DNA of 64,000 nucleotides, from positions 40,487,335 to 40,551,334 of the forward strand of contig NC_134018.1 of NCBI RefSeq assembly GCF_040712315.1. The letters are read 5' to 3'. The DNA is from Castanea sativa. Lineage: Eukaryota; Streptophyta; Magnoliopsida; Fagales; Fagaceae. Shown in pieces: positions 24,301 to 34,484 of this stretch. Made by a program: the position numbers and the translations under genes. The stretch's first letter is position 1; every line of letters begins with the position of its first letter. Below the pieces are notes generated by a model, which was not told the DNA's origin, did not search any database, and saw only the letters and a list, made by a program, of their open reading frames with translations.

Positions 24301-25239
24301 AAGAAATGTGATCAGTATCAAAGATATGCGCCAAACATTCATCAACCAGGAGGTACTTTAAATCCATTTTCCAGCCCATGGTCCTTCGCTAAGTGGGGTT
24401 TAGATATCGTTGGACCTTTTCCTCGAGCAGTTGGTAATAAGAGATTGCTCATTGTCGACATGGACTATTTCACGAAATGGGTGGAAGCCGAACCGTTAGC
24501 TAATATCAGGGATGTGGATGCGAAGAAATTCATTTGGAAGAATATCATAACTCGCTTTGGAGTCCCTCACACCTTGAATTCTGATAACGGGCTTCAATTT
24601 GATAGCAAGGCTTTCCGACGGTACTGTGTAGGGATGGGAATAAGAAATGGATATTCAACACCGGCCTATCCTCAAGGAAATGGTCAAGCCGAAGCAACAA
24701 ATAAAGTCATCTTGGCTGTGTTGAAGAAGCATTTGGATGACGCTAAAGGATGCTGGGTAGAAGAATTGCCTCATGTATTATGGGCCTATCGCACTACACC
24801 CCGAAGATCAACAGGCGAGACACCCTTTTCAATGATGTATGGTATGGAAGCTATAATACCATTAGAATATGGTTTTCCCACCCTGAAATCCGACCAGTAT
24901 GATGATACGAGTAATCGTGACAAGATGCATGATTGTTTGAATACTATTGAGGAAAGAAGAGAAGTAGCTAGTGTAAAGATGGGTAGCTATCAGCAGAAAC
25001 TCAAACAGACATACGACAAGGGAGTTAGGTCCAGGCCCTTAGTACCAGGTGATTTGGTGCTGAGAAAAGTAGTAGGGACAGCAAGAAATCCGGCTTGGGG
25101 AAAATTGGGACCTAATTGGGAGGGGCCGTATAAGATTACCTCATTAGCAGGTATAGGGGCTTATCGTTTGGAAGATCTGGATGGGAGGGTGATTCCTCGC
25201 CCTTGGAATGTAAATAACTTACGATGTTATTATTATTAA
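21301..25239 (+). pseudogene. pol of the Tat-lineage element (protease, RT, RNase H, aRNase H, integrase), inactivated
   Basis: Order of domains: aspartic protease with VDDGSGAE (about 21620-21645); reverse transcriptase from about 22180 (VVVKKKNGKWRVCIDFTDLN, AYIDDMVIKSK at about 22740); RNase H (about 23150-23550); a second, archaeal-type RNase H (about 23620-23900); integrase with an H-H-C-C zinc region (about 24190-24330), catalytic core (LIVDMDYFTKW; LNSDNGLQFDSK; NGQAEATNK at about 24445-24710) and a C-terminal part ending NVNNLRCYYY at 25239. Breaks seen: a frameshift after VDDGSGAE (about 21640) and stops near 21793, 22303, 22567, 22720, 24028, 24184 and 24277. The integrase core itself is open for 264 codons. 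All domains are recognisable but no functional polyprotein can result. Confidence 0.92.
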
Positions 25240-26312
25240 GAAAAGAATTTCCTTTTGTGCTAAAAATGTTGTCTTGATTGCTTTGTTTTTATTTGTATCA
25301 ATCTCGCAGTTATCAAAACACAAGTGTTAAACTGACCTTAGCTCTTGTTCGGCTCCTCGGGCCACAAGTCTAAGAGAAATTAACCACTTGTAAACACACA
25401 AGTGTTAAACTGACCTTAGCCCTTGTTCGGCTCCTCAGGCCATAAGTCTAAGAGAAATTAACCACTTTGTAAACACACAAGTGTTAAACTGACCTTAGCC
25501 CTTGTTCGGCTCCTCGGGCCACAAGTCTAAGAGAAATTAACCACTTTGTAAACACACAAGTGTTAAATTGACCTTAGTGCTTGTTCGGCTCCTCAGGCCA
25601 CAAGTCTAAGAGAAATTAATCACTTTGTAAAAACACAAGTGTTAAACTGACCTTAGCTCTTGTTCGGCTCCTAGGGCCACAAGCCTAAGAGAAATTAACC
25701 ACTTGTAAAACACACAAGTGTTAAATTGACCTTAGCTCTTGTTCGGCTCCTCGGGCCACAAGTCTAAGAGAAATTAACCACTTGTAAAAACACGAGTGTT
25801 AAACTGATCTTGGTTCTTATCTGGTTCCTCGGACCGTAAGTCAAGGAAAACCTAGCAACTAAAGGAACAAGTCAGATACAAGAATCATAAGTCTAACATC
25901 GTAACTTTTCAAAAAACAAGGTAAATGCTAACATATCTCAAACAGTTAAGTATTAGTGTAAGCAATCTTTAGATGCGCTAAGTTAATTTTGTTTCATGCC
26001 TCGTCTTTCTAACGTTGTAAAAAGTTAAGCAGTTAAGTTATGGTTCCCAAGTTAATCCTTCTGTGCTTCTTAAAATCACAAGTATAATCATGAACAACTT
26101 TTAATTTATATCATGATTTTTAATTGATCTAAGCCTCTATCTAGATGCGTGAAAGGTAACAATTGAACGGCAACACATGGTGATAATAAATGCATAACAA
26201 AAAGGGCCGATATTAGTCTCTGGTAAAATACTCATTACAAAAATGTGGCAGTCATGTGGCCCCTTACACCCGTACATATAAAAAAAAAAAAAAGACAACA
26301 ACAATAAAACGA
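25240..26312. other. Non-coding 3' region of the Tat element
   Basis: It lies between the pol stop and the antisense gene. It contains the 78-bp tandem array (25317-25860) and then about 450 bp of AT-rich DNA without recognisable features. Such long tandem-repeat-bearing spacers are usual in Tat-lineage elements. Confidence 0.7.
25317..25860. repeat. Tandem array of about 78-bp units, 7 copies
   Basis: The unit runs from 'acacaagtgttaaactgacc' through 'ttagctcttgttcggctcct' and 'cgggccacaagtctaagaga' to 'aattaaccacttgtaa'. Copies start near 25317, 25395, 25473, 25552, 25630, 25710 and 25789. The first six are over 90% alike by eye and the last is more diverged. There are no unique spacers between copies. 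It lies inside the retrotransposon, downstream of pol. Confidence 0.9.
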
Positions 26313-28651
26313 CTAAGCAACAGGCTGCTTGTCTTTTCTTTTTTCTGATTCTATATCTTTCTTCTTCTTTTTTACCGGCTCTTCAGCCAAGTCACTTTCA
26401 ATTACTTCTTCCACGGGCTGGGCTGTAGGAGAAGGGTTTTTCGTTGTTGGCGCATCAGATGGGTCAGGAGCAGGGACGGGCGCAGCTGATTCACTTGTTG
26501 GCATAGGGGGAGCAGGAGCTAAGCATAATGCCGGAGGATAGTAAACGTTGTCTGGAGTTCGGAGTTCAGCGTTAGTGGCTACCCCGGCAGCATCCAAAGC
26601 ACGACCCTGTACCTCCAAACAAAACGCTCTAGCAACCCCTTTGAGTTGGGCGGTCAAGCTATCAGCTGCCTTCTTCATCCCAGCGTCATACGCTGCTTGC
26701 TCAACAGCGGCCTGCTCCTACTCTTTGGTGGCTAGCGCTCCTTGCACTTGTTTAAGCTCAACAACAGTAAGGGCGAGCCTGTTTTGAGCTTGCTTTTGGG
26801 CCTCAAGAGCAAGATTCGCCTGCGATTCGTAACTTTGCAGGGCAGCCTCAGCGTTTTTATGAGCTTTCTCTACTTCAGACAAGCGAGTGAGGGTCTCTTT
26901 TAAGTTTAGCTCTGCTTCTTTTTGGGCCCTCACAGCCGCCTCGGCATTGTGCTCAGCTTTCCGGGCAAGGTCTAGCGAGTGGTCTACCCATTCTTCAGCC
27001 ATAAAGGAAGCCTGGACCGCCTATAATACATTTGAATTAACAAAGTTAGTCATAATAAAGAATTAGGCTCGTAGATGGAATGTGCAAAGACTTGGGAAAT
27101 ACCTTGGCTAAATCCTGTTTCAAGGACAGGAAGACTTTCCTCTTGCGGAATGACCGCAATTCAGCCATATCTTCAGGAAGGCATAGAGCCTTCTCTAAAC
27201 ACTCGGCCACCAGGCTCGAGCTTCCCTTCTTCGGGTCCCTCAGGTTGGCGTCATCCAAAACGGGATTACCCGAACTGAGGGTGAAGTTGGGTCGCCAGGC
27301 TGATGCCTTCCTTGTAGGCTCACTACTGGGGTCCTTGGACGAACCAGTAGGAGCAGACTTTTTGGAAAGGGCTTTTCCAGCCCTGGTATCTTTAGAAGAA
27401 GGGTCGAGACTCTCCCCTTCTTCGATTTCTATTACATTTTTATTACTTTGGCCCCTCTTTCGTTTTTTGTCCACAACTTCTGAAGAAGGTGCACGTGTCA
27501 CAGCCAGGGTAATTGGACGAGGAGGGACCGGCATTGCCGATGAAGAATCGCATGCATGCGCTTGAAGCAAGGCCAACAGGTCGGGCTCTTTCTCTTGAAA
27601 ACCCATTGTGCTGGTCAAGGGGTTGGAACTGCAAGGAGCGTCTTTGCGGTAGAACACTTCAAAGTCCTTCTCCGTCACCTCGGGTTGAGTTGACTCGGGA
27701 GTGGCAGCTCTTTCTTCGGTTACAGGATTGGCAGCTTGCTCCGAGGGATAAAGTAATTGGGCGGTAAGTGGGGCAGGAAGTTGTGCGTCTTGAGTTCCTG
27801 CGGGCGGAGGTGTAGGCAGTAGGAATCTAGGAACCGCAACGTTAATCAGAGCTAGTCGAAGATCCCTTGCTCTGATTACGTTCTTCGGGCTTTGGAAACG
27901 TTTGGTGGATGGGGTGTAGCCGAGGATGATGTGGGCTGCTCGAAGTTGTCCGCCCCTATGTGAAAAGATTTCTGACCGAAGAATCCTATTTAGATCTGCA
28001 CGGTTCACAGCAGACAAGTTTGGAGCGGTATGGTAATCGTCTGCAATAAGGAATGAAATCGTTAGAATGAATAAGTTAAGCAATACAAATCACATAAAGG
28101 GAAGTTGGTTAGTCCTAAGTACTAGGTTGGTCCTCGGGAACCCTACCTGGCACCCCTTCTCGGGTAGGGCAGTGTAAGCCGTCATGCCGATTGCCCGAAA
28201 TGACAAGGTAATCTTCATCCATCCCTTTACTTGAATCGGGTAAGCAAGAGATCAGCCTAACGGAGGGGATTCTACACTTCATATAATATTTAGTCATGTC
28301 CCCTTTTTGGCAGTTGTACACCCAGTTTACATCTTGCCAGGTCAAATTGGTCCCCATCCTTCGGTTAAGGGCGTCTACACATCCTAAAATTCTAAGGACA
28401 TTTGGGGAACATTGTGATGGGGTAAGCCTATAGTTTATCAGAAAATCCTTGGTTACTCTACCCATAGGAATTTCCATGCCTCCCTCGATGAATGCAATCA
28501 TTGGAATCAAAACGGATTCAGGTGGCCGAGATACGAGTGAAATCTCTTCTTCCTCGCAATACATAATGTCTATGTCATCGGGGATCCTATATCGGTTTTT
28601 AAAGGCGGCCTTCGCTTCATCTGTGTTAACTAGCTTAGCGTACCTACCCAT
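26313..28651 (-). CDS. Spliced antisense gene of the Tat element (PMD/aORF-type protein), one internal stop
   Basis: Three minus-strand exons join by canonical introns. Exon 1 is 28651-28147, starting MGRYAKLVNTDEAK, with donor G|GTAGGG. Exon 2 is 28040-27103, with acceptor TTATTGCAG|AC and donor AAG|GTATTT. Exon 3 is 27020-26313, with acceptor TATTATAG|GCG. The phases agree (505 + 938 + 708 nt = 717 codons with stop). A single TAG at 26718-26720 interrupts exon 3, about 135 codons before the end. Exon 1 encodes a globular N-terminal region like the 'putative plant transposon protein' sequences. Exon 2 is Ser/Pro-rich with a basic KKRKRGQ patch. Exon 3 is an Ala/Glu/Lys/Gln-rich coiled coil (about 95 residues), then a Pro/Ala tail with KKKKK. 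Antisense ORFs between pol and the 3' LTR are known in Tat-lineage elements; their function is unknown. Family assignment is from memory. Confidence 0.75.
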
Positions 28652-29103
28652 TAATCCCCACGACAAGAGGAGAAAAGCAAACAAGTAGAAAGAAGCAAAA
28701 GGAAAATAAACACACCTCTGAAGATTGCTTAAAACTGGTCCTCGGGAGCTCACTCTTCTTTTAATCCTTCAAAACGCCAAAATGAGCTTCATCCAGCCTG
28801 AAGGTTTGCTTTTATAGGGGTGGGAAAGTAGAAATAATGAGGTAAAAGAAATAAGGGCGGTAACTTTCCCGCTCATAATTAGGATCGAAATCTGAGCCGT
28901 ACAATATTCATCCAGTCGTAGAACGTGCGCGGGAAAAAAAATGCCAGACTCCATAAATGCTCCATCGTGGGATACGAGGCGCCAGACGTGGGTCATGGGG
29001 CAGTGAAAAGACGTCTGTACGTGTGAAAACAAAGGGACAGGTAAGAAGCGTGTATGCGAAGTTAAAACTTGGTTATTAATTTATGGTTAATAACTCAAGT
29101 GTT

Positions 29104-29114
29104 AAAGGGGCTGT
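29104..29114 (+). promoter_or_regulatory. Polypurine tract before the 3' LTR
   Basis: AAAGGGG at 29104-29110, followed by CTGT, directly precedes the LTR start TGTGAGG. It primes plus-strand DNA synthesis. It is short but in the right place. Confidence 0.55.
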
Positions 29115-29636
29115 TGTGAGGTGCCGAAGACCCAAGAACCCAAGGACCCGAGGAAGGGAAGCCCGATACATAGTAAGCAAGGGAGAATAAAGGAATAAGG
29201 AAATTTACCCGAGGATACCCGAAGATGAAGTGGCATGGGCGTTGGTGACATAGGGGACGTATTGCAAATATCTGAATGTGGCAGGATAACTTAGAAGATT
29301 GCATTAAATGTCCGGCACCAACCTTTCTGGCCACATTAATTAGAAAGTACCAACTTTGTCCGTTGCATTAATGTAGATATGACCTGAACAGTGCGGAACG
29401 CAAAGTTAGGGCTTTGCTCCATTACCGACAGACAGGTGTCGGGGGAAGAAATTTAATAGATTGCAAGGTGTAAGGCTGAGATGATAGGAGCCAATGATAT
29501 AAATAGGAACCGGAAGATACAGAGGGGGGACTTTTGGTTGTTGGACCCTCTCTACCAAATATATTGTATTCGGATCTTTAATCAGGGAACGAGCAGTGAG
29601 ATACATAGGCTGGTTTATGATTTTTTGGTCCTTACA
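29115..29636 (+). repeat. 3' LTR of the Tat-lineage element
   Basis: 522 bp, the same ends as the 5' LTR, about 17 differences from it, with no indel seen. It is followed by the TTATC target copy. Confidence 0.95.
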
Positions 29637-29746
29637 TTATCCTATCTATTTAAAATAAATAAATAAAAATGACTCTAATCTAGTGTGCTCTATAAGAGTT
29701 TTTTTTTAATATATATATATTTTTTGGATAAGATGGTCTCTATCGG

Positions 29747-29885
29747 TTTTTTTTTTTTTTTTTTAAGAGAGTTTCAACCTATAACATCTGCTCCTGATGA
29801 TAGTTCTTTATCATCAAATCAAGATACCAATTAATTTTTGATGTAGATGAATATTGATAATCTCTATAAGTTGGCTTGGCAAAAC
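29747..29885 (-). mobile_element. 5'-truncated SINE, same family as 17681
   Basis: Read on the minus strand: 'ttaattggtatcttgatttg' then 'atgataaagaactatcatca' then 'ggttgaaactctctt' and a run of A (T run at 29747-29764 on the plus strand). This matches the 3' half of the SINE at 17681-17849. The A-box region is missing or too decayed. Confidence 0.65.
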
Positions 29886-30391
29886 GTGATTCATTTAATA
29901 CTTTATTAGTTTTTATTCCATTTGTAGTGTCATTTGTTTTTTGAGTTGTACTAAAGGTGAGAATTTTCTCCCAAAAAAAATAAACTACTAAAGGTGAGAA
30001 ATTGATTGATTGTCATTTGTTAGGCAAATACTTACTCGACTTAGCTTTCTTTCATAAGCTTTGGGCCCTACTCTCAAGGTCAAGAATATGCCTGAGTCCA
30101 AATATCGTTCCACTTGAATCTATTCATTTTTTAAGAAAAACACATACCTACTTAAAAGTTAGATTGTCACTAAACAAATAATAAAATCAGGGTCCCAAGT
30201 CCCAACTCCCAATGTGCTAAGTTCAGCGAATGGACCGACTATAACATCATATAACCTCTTCTTTTTTTTTCTTTTTTTTTTTTTTGAGAATCCTCTGAGA
30301 GACAGAGATGGTTCATATAACCTTTTTTTAATAAGGGGATGCATTGGTTGATAATTTTTGAGGGTTTTCAACCAAAGGTGATCTAATCAAG
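29886..30391. other. Intergenic, no gene seen
   Basis: AT-rich sequence with T runs near 30260. The minus-strand frame at 30159-30371 is a low-complexity Lys-rich artefact of those runs. Confidence 0.5.
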
Positions 30392-30819
30392 CTGGGAAAT
30401 AGGGGTGATAATTTGTGTTCGCGTGTCGGGTTCGTGTCGTGTCAAGTCATGAGTATTTGACTACATAGGTCAATACTAACCCGACATGTTTATTAAACGG
30501 GTCAAGATTCCTCAACCCTAACACAACCCATTTATTAAACGGGTCAGTCGTGTCGACCTGTTTATCAGATTTTATCAAAATGAAAAATGAAAAATAAAAA
30601 TTAATGAAAAAACAAACAAATAAATATTTTTAATATAAAATTCAGAACTAACGAGTAACTGCATCACAAATAATCATTCAAAATTCAAGCATATCCCAAT
30701 ATCACAAATAATCAATCACAATATGTCAAAGAATATAAATCACAACAACTAATAAGTTCATATACCTAGAGTTTGAAGGGTATATTGGTAAAATATCATT
30801 TAATTAAACGGGTCAGACG

Positions 30820-31956
30820 TAGGAATGGCAACGGGTCGGGTTCGGGCCGGGTTTTTGCATACTCGGACCCGACCCGCGAGCCAAGACCCGAAACCCGGAC
30901 CCGGCCCTAATAATAATCGGATTTTTTTCTCGGGGTCCAGACCCGCCCCGCCGGGCCCCGCGGGCCCCGTTTAACTTATTGGGCCCAAATTTGGCCCAAC
31001 CAAAAAAAAAAAAAAAATTGAAGCCCATTAATAGTCCACGAACTTGATTAGAATTTTTACTTGTTATCAATTGATTAGCATTTTGTGTTTTAAATTTGAA
31101 GCTGGAGCTGGAAAAATAAAAATAAATGAGTTTTGGGACTGATTTATTTTGGTAGGGAAATTCTCTCCAGCAAAGCCGCATTTGACATACTAAATACAAC
31201 AACAACAAAATTTTAGTCCCAAAACTACAGTTTCGGCTATGAATCTCAACAGACTAATCAAAATCATTCACAAGTAACTAACATTAAAAAACCCAAGTTA
31301 CATGGATTAAAAAAAAAAAAAAAGGTACAAATCGAAATAGGCAAATCCATTGACAAATGAACCAATAATGTCATGTGTTTCCACAAAATTGTTTTGAGAA
31401 GCAAAACCTCGAGGCGAGGCGAGGCGAGGCGAGACGGCGACGCGAGGCGAGACGGCGACGCGACACGAAGCGAGGCCGCGACGTGAGACGGCGACGCGAG
31501 GCGAGACCGCGACGTGAGACGGCGACGCGAGGCGAGACCGCGACGCGAGAGCTGCGGGCTAAGGCGAGGCCGCGAGGCGAGAGGGCTGTGTGCTGAGGCT
31601 AGAGGGCGGCTGGCGAGAGGGCAGGGCTGAGTGTGAGAGAGGCAGCTGGCTGTGTGTGTGAGTAGAGAGTAGAGACTTAGGGTTTACAAAACAAAATCAG
31701 AAAATATATATATAAGGGGTATTTTAGTAATTTAATATACTTATATACTGGGTATTTATCCGGGTATTTATACGGGTCGGGTTTCGGGTCGGGTCTGGAT
31801 TTTTTTGATAAAACCCGGACCCGACCCGAATCCGCTTCGGGTTTTTAAAAAAAAATTCATACCCAACCCTATTCTTTATCGGATCGGGTAAAACCCGGCC
31901 CATTAGGGTCGGGCTAGACCGGGTATCCGCGGGTCGGATTTAAATTGCCATCCCTA
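30820..31956. mobile_element. Nested hAT element with a GC-rich minisatellite
   Basis: It sits inside the hAT element 30400-32131 with its own perfect 8-bp duplication GTCAGACG (30812-30819 and 31957-31964). Ends TAGGAATGGCAAC and ATTGCCATCCCTA. The subterminal regions are rich in 'ggacccgacccg' and 'gggtcgggt' phrases on both sides, forming long imperfect inverted arms. It has no transposase. A GC-rich block at about 31408-31600 stands out sharply from the AT-rich surroundings. Confidence 0.88.
31408..31600. repeat. GC-rich minisatellite (gcgaggcgaga/cggcgacgcga units)
   Basis: Irregular repeats of 'cgaggcgaggcgag' and 'gcgagacggcgacgcgag' form an almost pure G/C/A tract without T on the plus strand. 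It produces an Arg/Glu-rich open frame that is an artefact of the repeat. Confidence 0.8.
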
Positions 31957-32139
31957 GTCAGACGGGTCAAACGGGTTCTATGTGTTCAACACTAACCCAA
32001 CCCATTTATTAAACGGGTTAGCCGTGTCAACCCGAATATGACACGAACCCGTTAAGCCTCAACTTATAACCTACTAATTTCGTGTCGTGTCGTGTCGGGT
32101 TCGCGGGTCGTGTCAAATTTTGCCACCCCTACTGGGAAA

Positions 32140-33392
32140 CCACCGATCAAGAGGTACCAAAATAATCAATGGACCTGTTGATTAACAAATAAAATAATAA
32201 TAATAATAATATTAATCAATCTAAAGTCCTAAGCTAAAAGTGCGTTTGGATACCACTTATTTTACTGAAACTAAAAATAATTAAAAAAAAAAATTGATTA
32301 CTGTTCACACTAAAAAATATTGTCCATATGCTTTGTTCATGGTTCCATGAACAGTGCATCAAGTGCTGGTCCAAAAAAAAAAAAGATTGAAACGCTAGAC
32401 ATGGAGGCGTTGGACTTGATCCAAAACGGATGCCGAGTCATTAATTTGAATTGGTATGGGATATTTGATTTGGGCTTATTTTGTAAGGTCTATTGGGCCA
32501 TTTATTTCCAATAGTATTCATACTTTTGCATTAGAATTGAGGCTCAAACATATAAAAGCTCACATTAATATGACAAATTTTCATTTTTAGGCTCAAACAT
32601 CCAAAGGCCACACCAATATGACATTTCACATTTGCGCTCAAAACATCCAGATGCCCACACTGATATAGTTTTTTTTTTTTTTTTTGAATACACTCGGATA
32701 TAATTTTATTTCAATATTTATTTTAATCCAAACTGAACTTCCTATATTCATCAATATTTTTTTTTGAGTAAACAATAATACTTATTAGAATACATACAAA
32801 AATAGTAATATTAGTGTTTTAAATCAGGTTTATAATACATTATTTAACCAAAATACAACTACAAAAAATGGTTTAACTTTTGTAGTTGTAGGCTGGGGTT
32901 ATAAACAGTGGATACTAGACACACACAACCAATGTCAGACACTATATCCATCAATATTAATATTATAAAACACACACACACTAAAAAGCATCAAATTAAT
33001 AAGTTCCCAAATCTATCTAAACAATTCAAATTAAGTTATTAATTTATAACATCCATGTTATAATTAATTAAACCCAAAGTGTAATGTATGACATTTGAGC
33101 CAAAATAATAATTCCATTTTCATTGTTTTTATCATCTACTTAATCAAATATGTTTAAGTCAATATTATCATCATGTTCATTATCTTGCAAAATTATTATT
33201 TTTATTGTCATTTTCTTACTTATCTACAACATTTACCGTATTTTCTTATTATTTTATTTTAATCATTTTTTTACAAGTTTGTTATTGGTATTCTTGCTTC
33301 TTTTAAGAAAGTAGTTATATTGTCGTTTAATACATTATCATAGCATAGAAAATAAAATTGCAAATATGAAAGTGAAGCTTCAAGTGTGTAAT

Positions 33393-33394
<2 letters not shown>
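32140..33394. other. Intergenic AT-rich DNA with a MITE remnant
   Basis: At about 32240-32375 lies a MITE-like fragment ('gtgcgtttggatacc', 'tactgttcac', 'catgaacagtgcat'), the same broad family as 35910-36128. The rest is AT-rich without features. An ATA run lies near 32196-32212. Confidence 0.45.

Positions 33395-33484
<90 letters not shown>
33395..33484. repeat. (AG)n microsatellite, about 45 units
   Basis: A perfect 90-bp dinucleotide run. Confidence 0.97.
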
Positions 33485-33489
<5 letters not shown>

Positions 33490-33619
33490 CTGAAGGACAT
33501 GTTATTTTTTTATTGGGCTTAATCAAGTAGCCCAATGATTTTATGTTAGAAACGAGTCTAACAATGTATTGGACTTAAATTAGATCATAAATTTCACACA
33601 AAAAAAACCCGATGTAAAC

Positions 33620-33621
<2 letters not shown>

Positions 33622-33669
<48 letters not shown>
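33622..33669. repeat. (TA)n microsatellite
   Basis: About 24 perfect TA units, ending just before the 5' end of the first Helitron (33675). Confidence 0.95.
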
Positions 33670-33671
<2 letters not shown>

Positions 33672-33674
33672 ATA

Positions 33675-34002
33675 TCTATACTATATATAAGAAGATTTCC
33701 TTCTTTCAACTTGACTTATGTAGTTCAAAAATACCCTCATTAATAAATTGTAACTTCATTTAGAAATAAAGTCATAAATGTCAAATAGCAAATTCATTTT
33801 GAATTCAAAAAGAAAACTCCTAAAATTTAGGATTGTTTTTCCTTCACGTTCAAAAAAGAAATTACAATTACTGAAGTTTATCATTTTTATTTGTTTAAAA
33901 AAACAAATATTTCTAAATTATAATATATGTAAATTATTAACATTTATCAAAAAAAATAGAAGAGTTTCTGAGCATGCACGTGAGTGTGTGCTTAGAGGCT
34001 AG
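33675..34002 (+). mobile_element. Non-autonomous Helitron 1
   Basis: 5' end TCTATACTATATATAAG follows an A. The 3' end is a hairpin 'tgagcatgcacgtgagtg' with 'tgtgcttagag', then CTAG, followed by T. This gives the 5'-TC, subterminal hairpin, CTRR-3' and A^T insertion rules of Helitrons. It is 328 bp long with no RepHel coding. Its 3' end is nearly the same as that of the next element. Confidence 0.75.
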
Positions 34003-34484
34003 TCTATATATATTAAGAGGATTCGGAAAGTTAATTATTACTTTTTTTATTGTAAAAAAAACTCATAATTTAATTAATCTATTCTTATTTCTTAAAAAGA
34101 GGAATAAGGTTAAGATGGTAAATCAATTTAAAATTTTCCACTACCCCACGTTTCTAACCAAAAATAAGAAAGAAAGGCTACCTACCCACGGCTCCTACTA
34201 AAAAAAAAAAAAAAAAAAAACTACCAACGGTTCCAATGAAAAAAAAACTTCCATAATTAAAAAAAAAAAAAAAAAAACTACTCACATCACATAAATTAGG
34301 AAAACACTAGCCTCTGAGCAACTTTATGTCACCGCAAATGCTTAACACTTATCACATCTCTAGATTTTTTTGTGATTGAAAAATATATTAATCCCGAGTT
34401 ATAATTTATGCAAATTTTTAACTTTTACCCTAAAAAAATAGAAGAGCCTCTGAGCATGCATGTGAGCGCGTGCTCAGAAGCTAG
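34003..34484 (+). mobile_element. Non-autonomous Helitron 2, abutting the first
   Basis: 5' end TCTATATATATTAAGAGG starts at the very next base after the CTAG of Helitron 1. The 3' hairpin is 'cctctgagcatgcatgtg' with 'agcgcgtgctcagaag', then CTAG and T. The layout is explained if Helitron 1 inserted at the A^T junction at the left edge of Helitron 2. An inverted copy of the terminal motif ('ctagcctctgagca') lies inside at 34309. Confidence 0.72.

Larger units (their letters stand above)
19386..29636 (+). mobile_element. Ty3/gypsy LTR retrotransposon, Tat lineage, defective
   Basis: A complete 10,251-bp element. It has LTRs of 522 bp at both ends and a 5-bp duplication TTATC (19381-19385 and 29637-29641). 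It also has a primer-binding site just after the 5' LTR, a polypurine tract before the 3' LTR, and gag, protease, reverse transcriptase, RNase H and integrase in Ty3/gypsy order. Two RNase H-like stretches lie between RT and integrase (one normal; one 'ATNNEADYEAVLVGAQMV...YCDSRLVVGQVNGEFEA'), which is the mark of the plant Tat lineage (Ogre/Retand-type). Typical of that lineage, it also has a long 3' region with a tandem array and an antisense gene. gag-pol is inactivated by many stops and some frameshifts. The LTRs differ at about 17 of 522 positions (about 3.3%) by my reading, nearly all transitions, so the insertion is fairly recent but the copy is dead. Confidence 0.95.
30400..32131. mobile_element. 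hAT element (outer), 8-bp target duplication
   Basis: Target duplication CTGGGAAA (30392-30399 and 32132-32139). The ends are TAGGGGTGATAATTT and AAATTTTGCCACCCCTA, good inverted repeats. The interior repeats 'acccgacatgtttattaaacg', 'gtgtcgtgtcgtgtcgggtt' and similar phrases and shares its family with the 600-bp MITE at 16076-16675, in the opposite orientation. After removing the nested hAT (30820-31956 plus 8 bp) it is about 587 bp, close to that MITE's size. It is non-coding. Confidence 0.88.

Noticed and set aside
25317..25860. Regular repeats that could suggest a CRISPR array
   Set aside because: There are no unique spacers, the whole unit is repeated, and the setting is a plant retrotransposon.
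27080..27767. Plus-strand open frames of 161 and 84 codons in the Tat element
   Set aside because: They are shadows of antisense exon 2, which has canonical splice sites and sensible composition.
31375..31596. Arg/Glu-rich open frame
   Set aside because: It is produced by the GC-rich minisatellite of the nested hAT element.
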